A stretch of 64,000 nucleotides of DNA, from positions 1,426,001 through 1,490,000 of the forward strand of contig JALJCS010000035.1 of the NCBI GenBank assembly GCA_023055355.1, written 5' to 3'. Position numbers and translations under genes: made by a program. Source of the stretch: Agelaius tricolor. Lineage: Eukaryota; Chordata; Aves; Passeriformes; Icteridae. The notes below the pieces were generated by a model. It worked only from the letters and a program-made list of their open reading frames with translations. It was not told the DNA's origin and did not search any database. Below are positions 35,969 to 48,126 of this stretch, piece by piece. Numbering within the stretch: position 1 is the first letter of the stretch; each line of letters starts with the position of its first letter.

Positions 35969-38051
35969 CTGCCAGATAAAGAGAGGAGAAATTAGACAAA
36001 TCCAGAGAAATTCATTAGAGATGGTGAATGCTATTTATCCCAGTCCACCAGACTGGGATTAGTCCTTAAAAATATATTCTACAGCATAACAATCTTATCC
36101 TTTTTCCTATTATTAAGTCTAATTTTTCATTTTCTTCATTTTTTCTCATCACTCCTATTTATTCCCCTAAATAATTCATCCTCTGTGTTGATCACTCCTA
36201 GTCTGTCTGAGATTAGACAGATGGATCAATTTGAAAAAGAGAAATACGTGCCTATGACTAAACAGACACTTGATTGATTTTTGGTGCCTACTTCTTCCAA
36301 CAGACAAGGACACCACATCCATCTCCATCCGTGGCCATGGACAGTCAGAGCATGCATACCAAATCTCTTCCTCATAAATCACACCACCCTGCAAACACTT
36401 GGTTGTTGTTTTCTGGCCACTTTTCAAGCAGGAGCAGCAGATCCCGGTTCAGCAAAGAATGGGAGAGTGGCTGCTGCCACAGAGCCCAGCAAGCTCCTGC
36501 TTTCCTGCCTTTCCCCCTTCTATCCCTCCATGCATGATGATCTTCAAGCATCTGAACTTTTTTTTTTTTGGGAGCTGGGGTGACAGTTTTTGCTTTAGAC
36601 ACTGAGTCAGGGTTTGCAAAATGTGCTTAATCCCTTTCTCTGCCTCAGGTCTCCTCTGTGAAACTGGGCCAGCCACTGTCTGAACCCTTCCCATGCAGAG
36701 CACAGGGACTGCAGCCCTCAGCCCTGGGGAGAAATGGGGGGGGAAAGTGCTGCTGAAAAGATGTCTGGGAGAGAGCACACGCATCACTGAGCCAGTTTTA
36801 GCAGCACAGTTTGTTCCTGGGGCATCTCTATCAGGTCTCTCCTCCCCATAGCCACCACTCGGGTTTTTGGGAGCAGGTGGGACCAGGGACTGCTCAGCCT
36901 CTCTCAGGAAACCTGGCTTTGAACTGAGTGTCCTCTGCAAAGCTCCCCGAGCCACCACACATCAAAAGACCAGAGGATTTGAAAGCCACATTATTAGCAT
37001 CCAAGATTTTGCAGTCTCGTGCTGCCCAGAGAGGCAGAATGACTGTAATCTCCTTCCTCCTGCTGTCACAACTCCTCAGCCTGGCAGCAGAAAAGGGAAG
37101 TGCAGCACTGCTAAAAGCTTTCTCACAGTGCTGCCTCGCCCTGCTCCCAGTGCTGGGAGGGCCTGAGCCCTTAAGTGGAGCAGTCCCAGCCCCAGCTCTA
37201 TTGCCAGAATGTTGTCGAGCTCAAACTGCTTCCTTAACAAAAACCCCGTGTGGATTTCTGCTAATTTGAGGGCCTGGAAATGGCAAATCTATCATCTGGT
37301 TCTACAGAGGGGCCCTGCTCCTCACCAACAAACACCAAGCAGTGGGAAGCCTCCCAGCCTGTTTCTCCTGACATTTCAGCAGCAAAAGGTCACCAGGAAG
37401 GGCACCTTCAGCAGGGAGCAATAAACAGCTTTTATATTGGATCATTTTTCATCAGGCTCCCCCTCGCTCGGACGCCGTGTGCTCACGCTCTCCCGCCTGA
37501 CATTTACAGAGCAGCAACGCCCAGAACCCTCCCAGAGGGATGCTGAGCCTGCTCCCAGCTCCTCCTGCCACACACTCAGCTGTGCCAAGGCCCTGCCACG
37601 CCAGGGCTGGCTGCTGTGGCAGGGGAATGCCATGTCCAAGTGCCACCAACCGGGCTCGAGCTACAGCGAGGGGCTGGAGGGAGCTGCTGGGCAAGGGCCA
37701 ATTTCTGAATTAAACCATGCCCCCCAGGCTTGGCTTAAAAGGCACTGACAGAAGCAGGGCTGTGGTTTTACCAGCTGGCAGCCAGGGAATGGAGGGTTAA
37801 ATCCTCCACAAGGACCACAAAAGCTGGTCTGGCTCTCCATGGCCTCGAGGTGATGGCACCAAGGGAGCCTCACGCTGGGCTTGGCCACTCTCCAGTGCTA
37901 CCACAATGAGGCCTTTCATGAAAGGGATTGTTTAGTTCAAGTTTCCAGGTCAAACAGCAGCACTGACACAGCTTTACGTTTGGGAAAGTAGAAAAAAGTA
38001 GGGAAAAAAAAAAAGGCAATAAAAGATGCTGTTCTTCACGTCCCTTCTTAC
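35969..38051. other. Intron e18-e19, unassigned
   Basis: No exon, LTR or CR1 recognised in this 2-kb intron. It is one of the few repeat-poor introns in the window. Confidence 0.45.
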
Positions 38052-38226
38052 CTGGTCCTGGAACATGGAGCCACCAAAGGCCCAGACAGCAGCAAAGACA
38101 AAGTAAAGTTCATAAAGCTCCTTGGGACAGTCAGGAGGTGTGTTGTCCTCTGTCAGGAGGCATTCCAGGAGGTAACACAGCATCTGAACCATGCTCTGCT
38201 CAGGAATGGGAATAATCTTCTTAAAT
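38052..38226 (-). CDS. DNAH17: e18: AAA2-AAA3 connection
   Basis: Local residues 1140-1198. Reads (R)[19 protein letters not shown], then [20 protein letters not shown] and [18 protein letters not shown]. Sequence [20 protein letters not shown] and FVFA..WAFGG is the DNAH9/11/17 version of the AAA2-AAA3 bridge. Acceptor CCCTCAG, donor GTAAGA. Confidence 0.95.
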
Positions 38227-39003
38227 CTGAGGGATGGGAATGGAAAACATAATTGGGAAGCATAATTGGGTGAAGCACCAGGGCTGCCCCCAGCCCAGGA
38301 AAGCAAGGCAGGAATGCTTTGCCAGAATATCAGCATTTTCCTTGTCAGCAGGAAGAAGAGAACACCCATCCTCTGCCTGGCCCTGCTGGCACTGGCACAC
38401 ACACACATAATAACAGTAATCAGAAGTTTCAGGCATTTAAAAACTTTGATCCTCTTGAAAGAAGTAAAATGGAGGAGTTGCTGAAGGCGATGATTTCCTG
38501 GGAGTGCCAGGAGTTCAAAAGCAGTCAAATAGAGGAGTAATAAAATAAAACCTTTCATCTTGCCATTTTACATTCGTTTAAGCTACACTTACAGAATTCC
38601 AAACTAATATTGTAGCAGCACTGAAGTCCTCCATAAAGTAATTAGAGCTATTTGAAAGGTTGGTTCTACAATTTCTGAATTAAGCAAGCCACCAAAATAC
38701 TCAGCTCGGGGCTGGTGCAGCTAATCCTGGGGATTTCATGGGCTGACAATTGCTCAGCAGAGAGAGCTGGAGATGCTTGATGGGCTTTGCTGCCAACAGC
38801 TTTAAAGTTTGGGCTGCCAGAGAGCAGCTCCCCAGCAAGATTCCCAACTCCCAGTCCCAAAGAGCAAAATTTGCACTCAAGCAGCTCCTCCTGACACCTC
38901 CTCGTTGGGGCTGATGGTGCCCAGGTTCAGTTGTTCACTGACTTTTGTTCTTTTTATTATTTTTAATGAAAATGCAGGTATGGGGAGCAAGCAGAGGATG
39001 GAG

Positions 39004-39270
39004 AATCACACAGTCATAGACTAGTTTGGGTAAGAAAGGAACTTTTAAAAGCCATCTATTCCACCCCTGCTGTGGCAGGGACACCTCCCACTGTCCCAGG
39101 TGCTCCCAGCCCCAATGTTCAGCCTGGCCTTGGGCACTGCCAGGGATCCAGGGGCAGCCCCAGCTGCTCTGGGCACCTGTGCCAGGGCCTGCCCACCCTC
39201 ACAGCCAGGAAATTCTTCCTAATACCTAAAGTTGTCTTTGTTCCATTCAAAGCCATCACTCCCTGTGCTG
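39004..39270 (-). repeat. CR1 fragment
   Basis: Minus-oriented: 'gaatcacacagtcatagact' tail, then 'ctgtggcagggacacctccc' and 'gccagggcctgcccaccctc'. Confidence 0.85.
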
Positions 39271-39536
39271 CTTCTCACACTCAGTGTCAGTGTCCGGCCA
39301 TGGAACACACCCAGGCTGGGAGCTCACACAGAGGGAGGGACTCAGCTGAGCTCAAATGCTTCAGGAAAGAATTCCAAGAGAGGCCTGCCTCTGGAGCAAT
39401 CCCACCCTGTCACACTGACAGCAGCTTCCTCCTCATCCCCAAGGGGCAGGAAGAGATGTGGGGAGAGGATCTGCTCTGCATCTTCCACTCTTTCTTTCAG
39501 CAGTGGTCTGAAAGCTGCTCTACTGACCCAATGCTT

Positions 39537-40308
39537 CAGCTTCTCCCTGTTTTGCTGCTTTGGAATGTGATTTGGAGAATTGTTTACCCAGCATGTGAAT
39601 TGTTTTTAATTAATGACCAATCCCAGTCCAGCTGTGTTGGGACTCTGGTCAGTCATGGGGTTTTTTATTATTCATTCTTGTCTAGCCTTCTGATGTCTCC
39701 TTTCTCTTTTTTAGTGTAGCTTTAGTAGATTATTATATTATATTATTACAATAATTATATAATTATAATCATATCATATATAATTATATATAGTATTGTA
39801 TTATATTATATATAATTATATTATAGATAATATAATTATAATAATTATATTATATATCACATAATATAATTAATATAGTATAATTAGTATAATATAGTGT
39901 AATATAATATAACTAATATAGTATAATATAGTATAAATAATATAGTATAAATAATATAATATAGTATAGTATAGTATAGTATAATATAGTATAGTATAAT
40001 ATAGTATAATATAGTATAATATAGTATAGTATAGTATAATATAGTATAATATAGTATAGTATAGTATAGTAAAATATAGTAAAATATAGTAAAATATAGT
40101 ATAGTATAATATAATATAATGTAATATAATATAATGTAATATAATGTAATGTAATATAATGTAATGTAATATAATGTAATATAATATAATATAATATAAT
40201 ATAATATAATATAATATAATATAATATAATATAATATCAGCCTTCTGACAACGAGGAGTCAATTCTCATCTCTCACCTCATCCTGGGAACCCTCACAACA
40301 CCACCACA
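39537..40308 (+). mobile_element. LTR, main family, 5'-truncated with huge AT expansion
   Basis: Begins inside the family consensus ('tgttttgctgctttggaatg') and ends ACCACCACA. About 515 bp (39725-40240) of the copy is a TA-rich microsatellite of 'atagtataatatagtataat' type. The 3' end lies 60 bp past the e17 donor. Confidence 0.8.
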
Positions 40309-40368
40309 ACAATCAATAACCACGACCCCGTGCCCTGTTGAGGACACACAGGCAGCCTGCAGGGGTAC

Positions 40369-40516
40369 CTGGCTCTCAGGGTGTCCAGGCACACGGGCAG
40401 GTATTTGTCAAACAGAATGGTCAGGTTGGCCCTCTCCGACTGCACCTCCCGCCGGTCAATCCAGCTGCTCACGGGGGCGTTCCAGCCCAGGTCTGAGGGG
40501 TTGATGTACAGGATCC
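40369..40516 (-). CDS. DNAH17: e17: AAA2 C-terminal part
   Basis: Local residues 1091-1139 with split codons at both ends. Reads (G)[19 protein letters not shown], then [20 protein letters not shown] and [10 protein letters not shown]. It follows VSRAG of e16, as expected (SRAGILYI). No long open frame surrounds it; it was placed by similarity and phase. Acceptor CCTCAAG, donor GTACCC. A long LTR-borne AT microsatellite lies just past the donor. Confidence 0.93.
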
Positions 40517-41049
40517 CTTGAGGTGCAGGAGAAGAGTCAAGGGTAAGGACACAGCAGGGGCTGCCCCTTTCTCCACCAGGAACTTTCAGGTACTCGCTGA
40601 AACAACTGAAACCCTGTCAAATGCACCTGGTCCCTCATTACCTGCCCCCTCCTCCTGCCCCACTGCAGAGGAGACACATTCACAGTGAAGAGATGCAACT
40701 CAGGAAACCAGGACACCTCTCAGGACCTGCCCCAAATTTGGAACATGGTGTTGCTCTGGGCACCAGACACCAGGGGTCACCTTCATTCCCTGTTCCCATG
40801 CACTGCTCCAAAAGCTCTTTGGGATAAAGGCTGCTGTCTCCACATCAGCCTCACACAGAGCTGTGCAGGAGAGTTCTCTCAGCAGTGCTGCAGCCATGAC
40901 CCCACAGCAGCAGTGGGCACACTCTGAGTAAACCCCTCCAGATGATGGCAGACCCCAAGTGAGGCTGGGCTCAGGATCCTCAGAGTGTCTGTGAGCTTCA
41001 GGAACACTCCCTGCACACCACAGGCAGCTGTGCTCCCAGCCTGGCAGCT

Positions 41050-41275
41050 TTCACAGAATCACTGGGCTGGGAGAGACCTTCAAGATCATCGAGTCCAACC
41101 CAGCCCCAACAGCTCAACCAAACCCTGGCCCCCAGTGCCACATCCAGGCTTTGTTAAACACACCCAGGGATGGGGACTCCACCACCTCCCCGGGCAGAAC
41201 ATTCCAGAACTTTATCACCCTTTCTGTAAACAACTTTTTCCTAATATCCAACCTCTATTTCCCTTAAGACTGGCC
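41050..41275 (-). repeat. CR1 fragment
   Basis: Minus-oriented: 'tcacagaatcactgggctgg', 'aagatcatcgagtccaaccc', 'ggactccaccacctccccgg', 'tttttcctaatatccaacct'. Ends 46 bp past the e16 donor. Confidence 0.85.
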
Positions 41276-41321
41276 AACAAAGGGCTGCAGAGAGTCCCAG
41301 GTGCAGCCCAGCAGGACTCAC

Positions 41322-41430
41322 CTGCCCGGGACACGGTGGCCGGGGTGGCCGTGCGCAGGTGGCTGATCTCAAACAGAAGCCTCATCGTGGGGTTCAGAGG
41401 GATCCTCTCGTTGCTGGCCAGGGTCAGCAC
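41322..41430 (-). CDS. DNAH17: e16: AAA2 sensor region
   Basis: Local residues 1055-1090 plus one base. Reads [20 protein letters not shown], then [25 protein letters not shown]-type sequence followed by [13 protein letters not shown] is universal at the AAA2 sensor. Acceptor preceded by a (CTGT)n pyrimidine tract ending CTGCAG; donor GTGAGT. A CR1 fragment lies about 45 bp past the donor. Confidence 0.96.
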
Positions 41431-41499
41431 CTGCAGACAGACAGACAGACAGCCTGAAGCTCTGCCAGGAACGGGAATGAAGAGTGTTCAGCACTTGGC

Positions 41500-42090
41500 A
41501 CTGCTGGGCTTGGCTGCCCAGCCCAGCTCCTTGAGGCACAGCAGGACAAGGGGGGATTCTGCCCCTCTGCCCCATCCAGGCCAGACCCCACCTGCAGAGC
41601 TGCCCCAGCCCTGAGCCCAGCACAGGGAGGAGCTGGAGCTGCTGGAGAGAGCCCAGAGGAGGCACCAGGATGAACAGAGGGATGGAGCAGCTCTGTTAGT
41701 TCTCAGGCTGAGAAAACTGGGGGTGGTCAGCCTGAAGAAGGATCTGGGGTGACCTTATTGTGGCCTTTTGGTACCTGAAGAGGCTCCAAGAGAACAGGAG
41801 AGAGACCTTGGACAAGGGCCTGGAGTGCCAGGACAAGGGGGAATGGCTCCCAGTGCCAGAGGGCAGGGATGGATGGGATTTTGGGAATTAGGAGTTGTTC
41901 CCTGGCAGGGTGGGCAGGCCCTGGCACAGGGTGCCCAGAGCAGCTGTGGCTGCCCCTGGATGCCTGGCAGTGCCCAAGGGACAGGGATTAGAGCAGCCTG
42001 GGACAGTGGAAGGTGTCCCTGCCATGGCAGGGGCTGGGATGGGGTGAGCCTTAAGATCCCTTCCAGCCCAAACCACTCTGTGATGGCAGA
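41500..42090 (+). repeat. CR1 fragment
   Basis: Plus-oriented CR1, about 590 bp, through 'aagaaggatctggggtgacc', 'ggtgggcaggccctggcaca' and the end 'ttccagcccaaaccactctg'. Starts 70 bp upstream of e16. Confidence 0.9.
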
Positions 42091-42448
42091 CATGATTTCT
42101 GACAGGCACAGAATGCTCCTTCTCTCTTCCACCACCCAGAATCCAAAGCACTTCCTCAGGGTGGGGAAAAGACAGAATTATGTACCTACCCTACCTCTAA
42201 AAGGCCTAAAGTTATGATCAGGCCATTTGCAATTGCTCACATGCACACCTCTCCAGAAAAGGGAAATTCCAAGGAAAACAAGCCCTCAGTTATTTCCCTC
42301 ATGCAGCATTGCCTTTATGCAATATTGTTTGGTGTGGCTGAAGAAACACAGCTGCATTATTCCAGGAGATGTTCTTACAATCTGCATTTCTCCCAGGCTG
42401 AATCACCCCTGACAAGGAATACCTGCTTCTTTACCTGACATCCATTAC

Positions 42449-42576
42449 CTTATTATCATCCATCACAGTGTTCAGAGATTCAATCCACATTGGATCAATA
42501 TCTCCATCTAGTACCATCCACTTGGGACCATCATGTGAGATGTTGGCCAGCTCTCTCATGATTGATGAAAACAGTC
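42449..42576 (-). CDS. DNAH17: e15: AAA2 Walker B
   Basis: Local residues 1012-1054. Reads (G)[19 protein letters not shown], then [20 protein letters not shown] and [21 protein letters not shown] is the AAA2 Walker B region conserved in all dyneins. Acceptor TCCCAG, donor GTAATG. Confidence 0.96.
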
Positions 42577-44718
42577 CTGGGAGGGTGACATGAATATGTT
42601 GATGAACACTGAAGTTGTCACCTGCTCTAACAGATTTTTCCAGCAACTTCCTAAAAATTATGCCTTCCCCTTACACATTCATAACTCTTTGCATCTGGAC
42701 ATAAATGATACTGTATAATGATATCTGCTTTGAAGAAAAAAATATTATCAGAGTTATTATCACTGAGAATGATTGTGGGCCTACATGAGCTTCATTCCCA
42801 CTGAAAACCATAAGACAAAGGAAAAATGAAGAGCAGATACTCAGAGAAAACAAACCCCACAAACTACACAATGCAAAAAAAAGCATCTGAATATGCCTTG
42901 GAAATTCTTACATTTGGGGTTTTTTTTCCTGTGGCTTGAAGTATATCAGGAAAATCAAGATGCTTTAAACACTGGATCATGGCTTTAGTGAGACTGAGGG
43001 GAGAACAAGCCCAGACTGACATTGAGTGACAGAACAAAATGTCAGTAAAATCAAGGAGACAGAGAATATACAGAGTCTCAAGGGGAGTAAATAATGAATG
43101 CTAAGAAGAGTGAGAAGCTGGGAACAGAGCAGAAGTACTGCAGGGCAAATGAGAGCTCCACAAAACCATCACTCTCCTCCACACGAGGAAATACCTAGGG
43201 AAAGGCTGGTCTGCATGAAGGAACATCAGGCAAGCATTAAAAGCAGCCTCTCTCCTGGTGAATTGTGACAGGCATGCTTTTTGTTTCTCCAGGAGCAGCT
43301 ACTCCCTCGTGACGCAGGTCAGGAGCCGCCGGTGGCACCGCACGACCGAAGCAAAGCTTGTGCAGAACAGCTCAGCCACACAGCTCAGAGGGGTCACAGA
43401 TCAATGACACCTCCCTGCCTCTGCCTGGGCTCCATTCCTCACCCTGGACACAGCTTGGAAACCTCTCCAGCCCTGCCAGTGCCAGCAGCAGCTCCTGCCT
43501 GGGAGCATCACAACCACAGAGGCACCTGGAGGGAGGTGCCCCTCTCCCAGCCTCGGGCATCCACACCACAGAGGGGTTTTGGGATTTGAAGGGAGACTTT
43601 GGATCTACAAATAACACTTTTAGGATTCCCTTGTGGGGCCTTTTTCCACCTAACATGTGCAAACTTCCCAGCTGCTGGCAGAAACGAGTGACAGGATGAA
43701 CTCGGGAAGAGGTAAAGGAGGAGCTGATCCATCCTCTCTTGTCAGGCTGTGCTGAAAATGGCCTGGCTGCTCTTTGGCACCAAGAAACAACATTTCTAGG
43801 AATGGTTAATGCAGAAAATATCTGCCTTGGGCCATCAGAGAGGAGCCCTGTAAGGTCTCTTGGAACATTAGAGGATTAAGAACACTGGACAGCCACCTGC
43901 CAGTGTCTCTCCTGCTGTCCAGTGCCACCCACAGCCCCTGATCCACAACCCCCAACGTGCAGCTCTCTCTGCAGAGGGCTGGCTACATCCCACACTTCTC
44001 TCTGTCACTTTGATTTAGGGTCCCCAATCACAATAAAAAAGAAATTAACCCTGGCACTGGAGCGGAGCAGGGGGCAGGAGGGGTGGTGGCAGGGGCAGGG
44101 GAGGTGGTGGCAGCTCCTCTCCTGGAGACCTCTGGCCAAGGATGATTTATGGAGCTGTCCTCCCTCACCTCCCAGAACAGCCACACAGGGAATCAAAGCT
44201 GCCTTTCTGGATTAGTCACAAGCCAACGTTTGCACTCTGCATCTCTGTAATCTTTCAGCAGGTCTTAAATGCTCATCTCGTCCTCCTCAGGAGCAATCAG
44301 GATCAACAGCCTGGCAAACACCGTGTGCTGGAGATCAGGCAGGGATATTCGGTGGAAAAACACCTCTCAAATGCTGCTGGGAATAGAAACCTGGAAATGG
44401 CACTTTTGGGGGCCCCAGTGCACAGCACAGGGCAGGAGGAAATTCTCTTCCTTCAGCAGCCCAGCCCCAAAAACAACGTGTCTCAATTAGGAATTGGGAA
44501 GCGCTGGTGTTAACAAACATGATAATTATCCTTATGGCAAGAAGATAAATTCCCGAAAAGCTGTGACACCCTACATGTCCTTCTAACAGCAAACCCTCAC
44601 ACAGCTGGGAGCAGCACCTGGGCTGTGAGACCTGCACACAGAGACCCAACATCCACTCAGGAGCTTCATTAAAAAATATCCCTTTTATCTCCAAATTCAG
44701 CCACAAAAGGACTTTTAC
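42577..44718. other. Intron e14-e15, unassigned
   Basis: About 2.1 kb without recognised exon or repeat family. Confidence 0.45.
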
Positions 44719-44929
44719 CATCTCTCCACTCCCTCGTTGCTGGGTTAATGATGCCAAAGAGCTCATCATTGGTGACTGCTTTGGGGTTGAGGTCTGTCCA
44801 CACAGGCCGGCGCTTCATCCTCTGGTAGGTTTTGTGCAGGGACCTCAGCACCTGGGACTTGCCTGTGCCTGCAGCCCCCACCACGAACACGGAGTGCCGG
44901 ACACTGAGCAGCTCCTCCAGCTGCACCAC
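44719..44929 (-). CDS. DNAH17: e14: AAA2 Walker A
   Basis: Local residues 942-1011 plus one base. Starts [20 protein letters not shown] and has the P-loop [18 protein letters not shown], then [20 protein letters not shown] and [14 protein letters not shown]2 binds nucleotide in dyneins but is thought to be structural. Acceptor CCCCAG, donor GTAAAA. Confidence 0.96.
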
Positions 44930-44994
44930 CTGGGGAAACAGCCCCAGAGCTGACAGACACGCCAAAGTGAAGCTCAGATGTGCAAAATCTAAAG

Positions 44995-45075
44995 GAAAGA
45001 GTCCCTGTCCATGGCTCAGGGTTGGAATGAGATGTCCTTTAAGGTCCCTTCCAACATAAATCATTCTGTGAAATT
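44995..45075 (+). repeat. CR1 3' end fragment
   Basis: Plus-oriented: 'atgtcctttaaggtcccttc' and 'aacataaatcattctgtgaa'. Confidence 0.8.
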
Positions 45076-45099
45076 AGCTCTTATTGGGGCTATTGTATA

Positions 45100-45374
45100 G
45101 AAATTTGTGACCCAGACACACAAAGGATTTGACTCCCAGTTTGGTCTGACTAGAATACAATAAAATATAAAATATAAAATATAAAATATAAAATATAAAA
45201 TATAAAATATAAAATATAAAATATAAAATATATTATGTATAGATATGTTTTATATATTTAATATAATATAATATAATTAATATAATATCATAAAAATAAT
45301 AAATCAGCCTTCTGAGAACAAGGAGTCAAATTCTCATCTCTCACCTTGTCCTGGGGACCCTCACACCACCCACA
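45100..45374 (+). mobile_element. LTR fragment, main family (3' half)
   Basis: An (AAATAT)n run (about 45160-45235) and further TA sequence lead into 'aataataaatcagccttctg' and the ending CCACCCACA. The 5' half is missing or unrecognisable. Its end is 27 bp past the e13 donor. Confidence 0.7.
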
Positions 45375-45401
45375 ACAGAGCAGAAAACCCCTTGGCCTTA
45401 C

Positions 45402-45689
45402 TTTGAGCACAAAGTTGTCCTCGGGCTGCAGCCGCAGCTCCAGCACAGCCTCCTTCACCATGGCCTCAAAATCCAGGTCACGCTTCCGAGGCACATCCAG
45501 GGCAGGGAACAGGTCCCCAATCAGCCCCATGAACACTGGCACGTCGTCTGTCACGATTTTGGGGACGTTGAAGTCGCGGAGGGAGCGCATCAGGACCTGC
45601 TCCTCGGGCCGCTCGGGGTCCGCGCGCTTCAGGGCGCCCGCCACCACCAGCACCGACTTGATGGCCCGCAGACCCCAGTCGTAGTGGTC
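45402..45689 (-). CDS. DNAH17: e13: AAA1 to AAA2 connection
   Basis: Local residues 846-941, 96 codons. Begins [20 protein letters not shown], passes [18 protein letters not shown] and [19 protein letters not shown], ends EDNFVLK. HYD.GLRA.KSVL..AG is the sensor II-like helix of AAA1 and DLFP marks the start of AAA2. Donor GTAAGG. The 3' end of a partial LTR lies 27 bp beyond the donor. Confidence 0.96.
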
Positions 45690-46828
45690 CTGCATGAGGG
45701 GGAGAAAGAAACAAATAAAAACAGGGGTGAGTTTATGCCTAGGCAGGGGTAAAAAGCAGAAGTCCAGCTGCCAGAGCAGTCAGCAATGGAAATGCAGACA
45801 AATTTGATATTTGTGTCATGGCCAGAGACCTCCACCAGCCTGAGTCACCTGGTCTCCATTTCACAAGGTGAGCTTCCCACCAGGGAGAGTCAAATAATTC
45901 AGCTGTTCATGCCATCACATGGGCTCAGAGCTGGCACTAAGTCAGCAGCAGGACTTGCACTCTGGAGACCTAAGGAATGTTTTCCCCTAAAACCTTGGCC
46001 TTTTTGCAGGTTAAGCAAGGCCTGCCAGAGCCCTGGATCAGCAGGAGCTAATGAGGTGGAGGGCTTGTTAGTCCATTCTGAGGCCTCAGACACTCAAATT
46101 TCTCCATCACCAGGTTACCAGGGACATTTGGTCCTGGGGACAGCCTACCAAGCAGGGGCAGGGAGGACACTGCTGGAAAGGAATCCTGGAGGAATCCAAC
46201 AAGTAAATCCTTCTATCTGTGCTCCATTGAGACCCTGCAGAACACAGCCCAACAGCTTGGCTGCTTTGTGTGGGAGGCCAAAGCTCCCACAGGGCCTCCA
46301 GTTGCACAGTACAAAGTTTCTGTGAGAAGGCAGAAGCCCACCCCAGCTCATGCTGGCACAGCCAAGATCAGGTTTTCCATCTGGAGTCCTGATTCAACTC
46401 ACCCCAGCTTTGATCTATGCAGACAATGCCAAGTTAAAATCTGATTAACCGGGGTTTTGCATTGGAGGTGACCTTACATGGTCAACACTTGACATGACAG
46501 AGAAGTATTGAGTTGGACTAAGAGAGGAACAGTGATCATGAACCCCTTGCAGGCAGGAGAATCAATAGGAACTAAGAGAAAAAGCAAAGGGTCACTGCAT
46601 ACTACCCCAATCATGGTGGCATTGGAGGCTTTTGAAAAATCTCTCAAATTCAAAAATTAGTGAGGTTAATGCAGTTGGGTCAAATGCTTCTGACCCTGAA
46701 GATCCTCCAGGAGAGCAGATCGAAAATGTCATTGCTCTGATGATCACAAACCCTCCCTTGTCCCAGCAGCTGCCACAAAGGCAGGCAGCAACTAAAACCT
46801 GTGAAGCTTCAGCCATGGAGGTGCATGG

Positions 46829-46928
46829 CAGTGTCACATCCCTGATTTTGGGGATCCAGAGCAGTGTCACACCCCTGATTTTGGGGATCCAGAGCAGTGT
46901 CACATCCCTGATTTTGGGGATCCAGAGG
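46829..46928. repeat. 33-bp tandem repeat, three copies
   Basis: Three copies of 'cagtgtcacatccctgattt' + 'tggggatccagag', nearly identical, ending 17 bp from the e12 donor. Confidence 0.9.
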
Positions 46929-46944
46929 ACAGCAGAGGGCTCAC

Positions 46945-47083
46945 CTGCTTGGACAGGAGCTCCTTGCAGAGTTGGTAGAGCGTGATGAACTTCCTGGCCA
47001 AGGCTCGGGCCTGGAGGAAGCCCTCAGCCACCAACATAATCTCACAGATCAGCTCAAAGTCTGGCACAACCATGGCACAGGGC
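46945..47083 (-). CDS. DNAH17: e12: AAA1 small subdomain
   Basis: Local residues 799-845. Reads (R)[19 protein letters not shown], then [20 protein letters not shown] and KELLSKQ. RP.AMV.PD...I.EI.L...GF is the universal dynein continuation after sensor I. Acceptor CCCTAG, donor GTGAGC. A three-copy 33-bp repeat lies 17 bp past the donor. Confidence 0.96.
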
Positions 47084-47406
47084 CTAGGGAGACAGGCAGG
47101 AAAGGATTGCAGAGCAGGCATTGACTACAGAGCTTGAGGGCAGTGGATTTGTAGCTTTATCTTCCAGGTCCTCTCCAGTGAGCCACTGGAGACTCTCCCA
47201 GCCTGCCCCCGCTGCCTTTTCCATGGCACAGGACAGAGCTACCTTGTCCTCCCTGCATTCCCTGATCCAGGCTTGGTGCACAAGGCTGAAACCATCTGTG
47301 AATCCCCAGTGCAAGTAAATTTCTCAACAAAATGAAGCCTGAATGTTCCAAAAGACAATTTCTGCCAGTTTCATGACACAGGTCACAAAACCTGATCTTG
47401 ACTCAC

Positions 47407-47564
47407 CTGAAGAGAGCTTTTAAATTCTCAGGTAGCTCGGTTCGTCCTGCATAACCAGGGTTCATGGTGATGAAAATCCCAACTGAGGGGACTAAGTTAA
47501 TGTCTTCTCCAAGAAAATTGAAGGATTTCTTCTTCTCCCGGATGGCATCCTGCACACTCTTCAC
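47407..47564 (-). CDS. DNAH17: e11: AAA1 sensor I region
   Basis: Local residues 747-798 plus two bases. Reads [20 protein letters not shown], then [20 protein letters not shown] and [20 protein letters not shown] with the following ELP-NLK-LFRP is the sensor I strand and linker-docking loop present in all dyneins. Acceptor TCCCCAG, donor GTGAGT. Confidence 0.97.
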
Positions 47565-47936
47565 CTGGGGACCAAGGCAGTGCTGCTGTTCAGGTATGGA
47601 AACCCCAGCCAGCACTGCTGACCTCCCTGCACTTGGCCCACAATGAGTGGGGATTATCACTGCTCTGGTCTGGGTTTTACTGACCATATAAAGATTCTAC
47701 ACTGTTTGGGGTAAATCTGTGTGCCTCCCATCACAATCCAACTCTGACAAACAGAAAAGGGCTGAAGAGACTGGACAGTCAAACTGAAAAGAGTTCCAAG
47801 AGTTTGCTTCATAAGAGACTTCGCTGGTCTTTTCTACCTGTCTGATTGCAGCTTTGTTCTTCTCATCCCTCACTTTCCAAGGAGGTCCATTACAGCCAGA
47901 TCACCTCACTGCCCACCTTCCATTCCCATGGAGTGA

Positions 47937-48126
47937 GTCACAGAATCCCAGAATCAGCAGGCTGGAAGGGACCTTTCAGATCGAGTCCAACCCAGCCCCA
48001 ACACCTCAACTAAACCATGGCACCCAGTGCCACATCCAATGTTTTGTTAAAACATCCAGGGATGGTGACTCCCCCACCTCCCTGGGCAGATAATTCCAGC
48101 ACTTCATCACTCTTTCTGTAAAAAAC
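47937..48126 (-). repeat. CR1 fragment interrupted by LTR
   Basis: Minus-oriented: 'cacagaatcccagaatcagc', 'cagatcgagtccaacccagc', 'cactctttctgtaaaaaac'. The CR1 is broken by the LTR at 48127 and resumes for a few bases with 'gttttcctga' after it. Confidence 0.85.

Noticed and set aside
39870..40262. 130-codon minus frame of Ile-Leu-Tyr repeats (and similar at 62911-63375)
   Set aside because: Translation of TA-rich microsatellites inside LTRs; no gene features.
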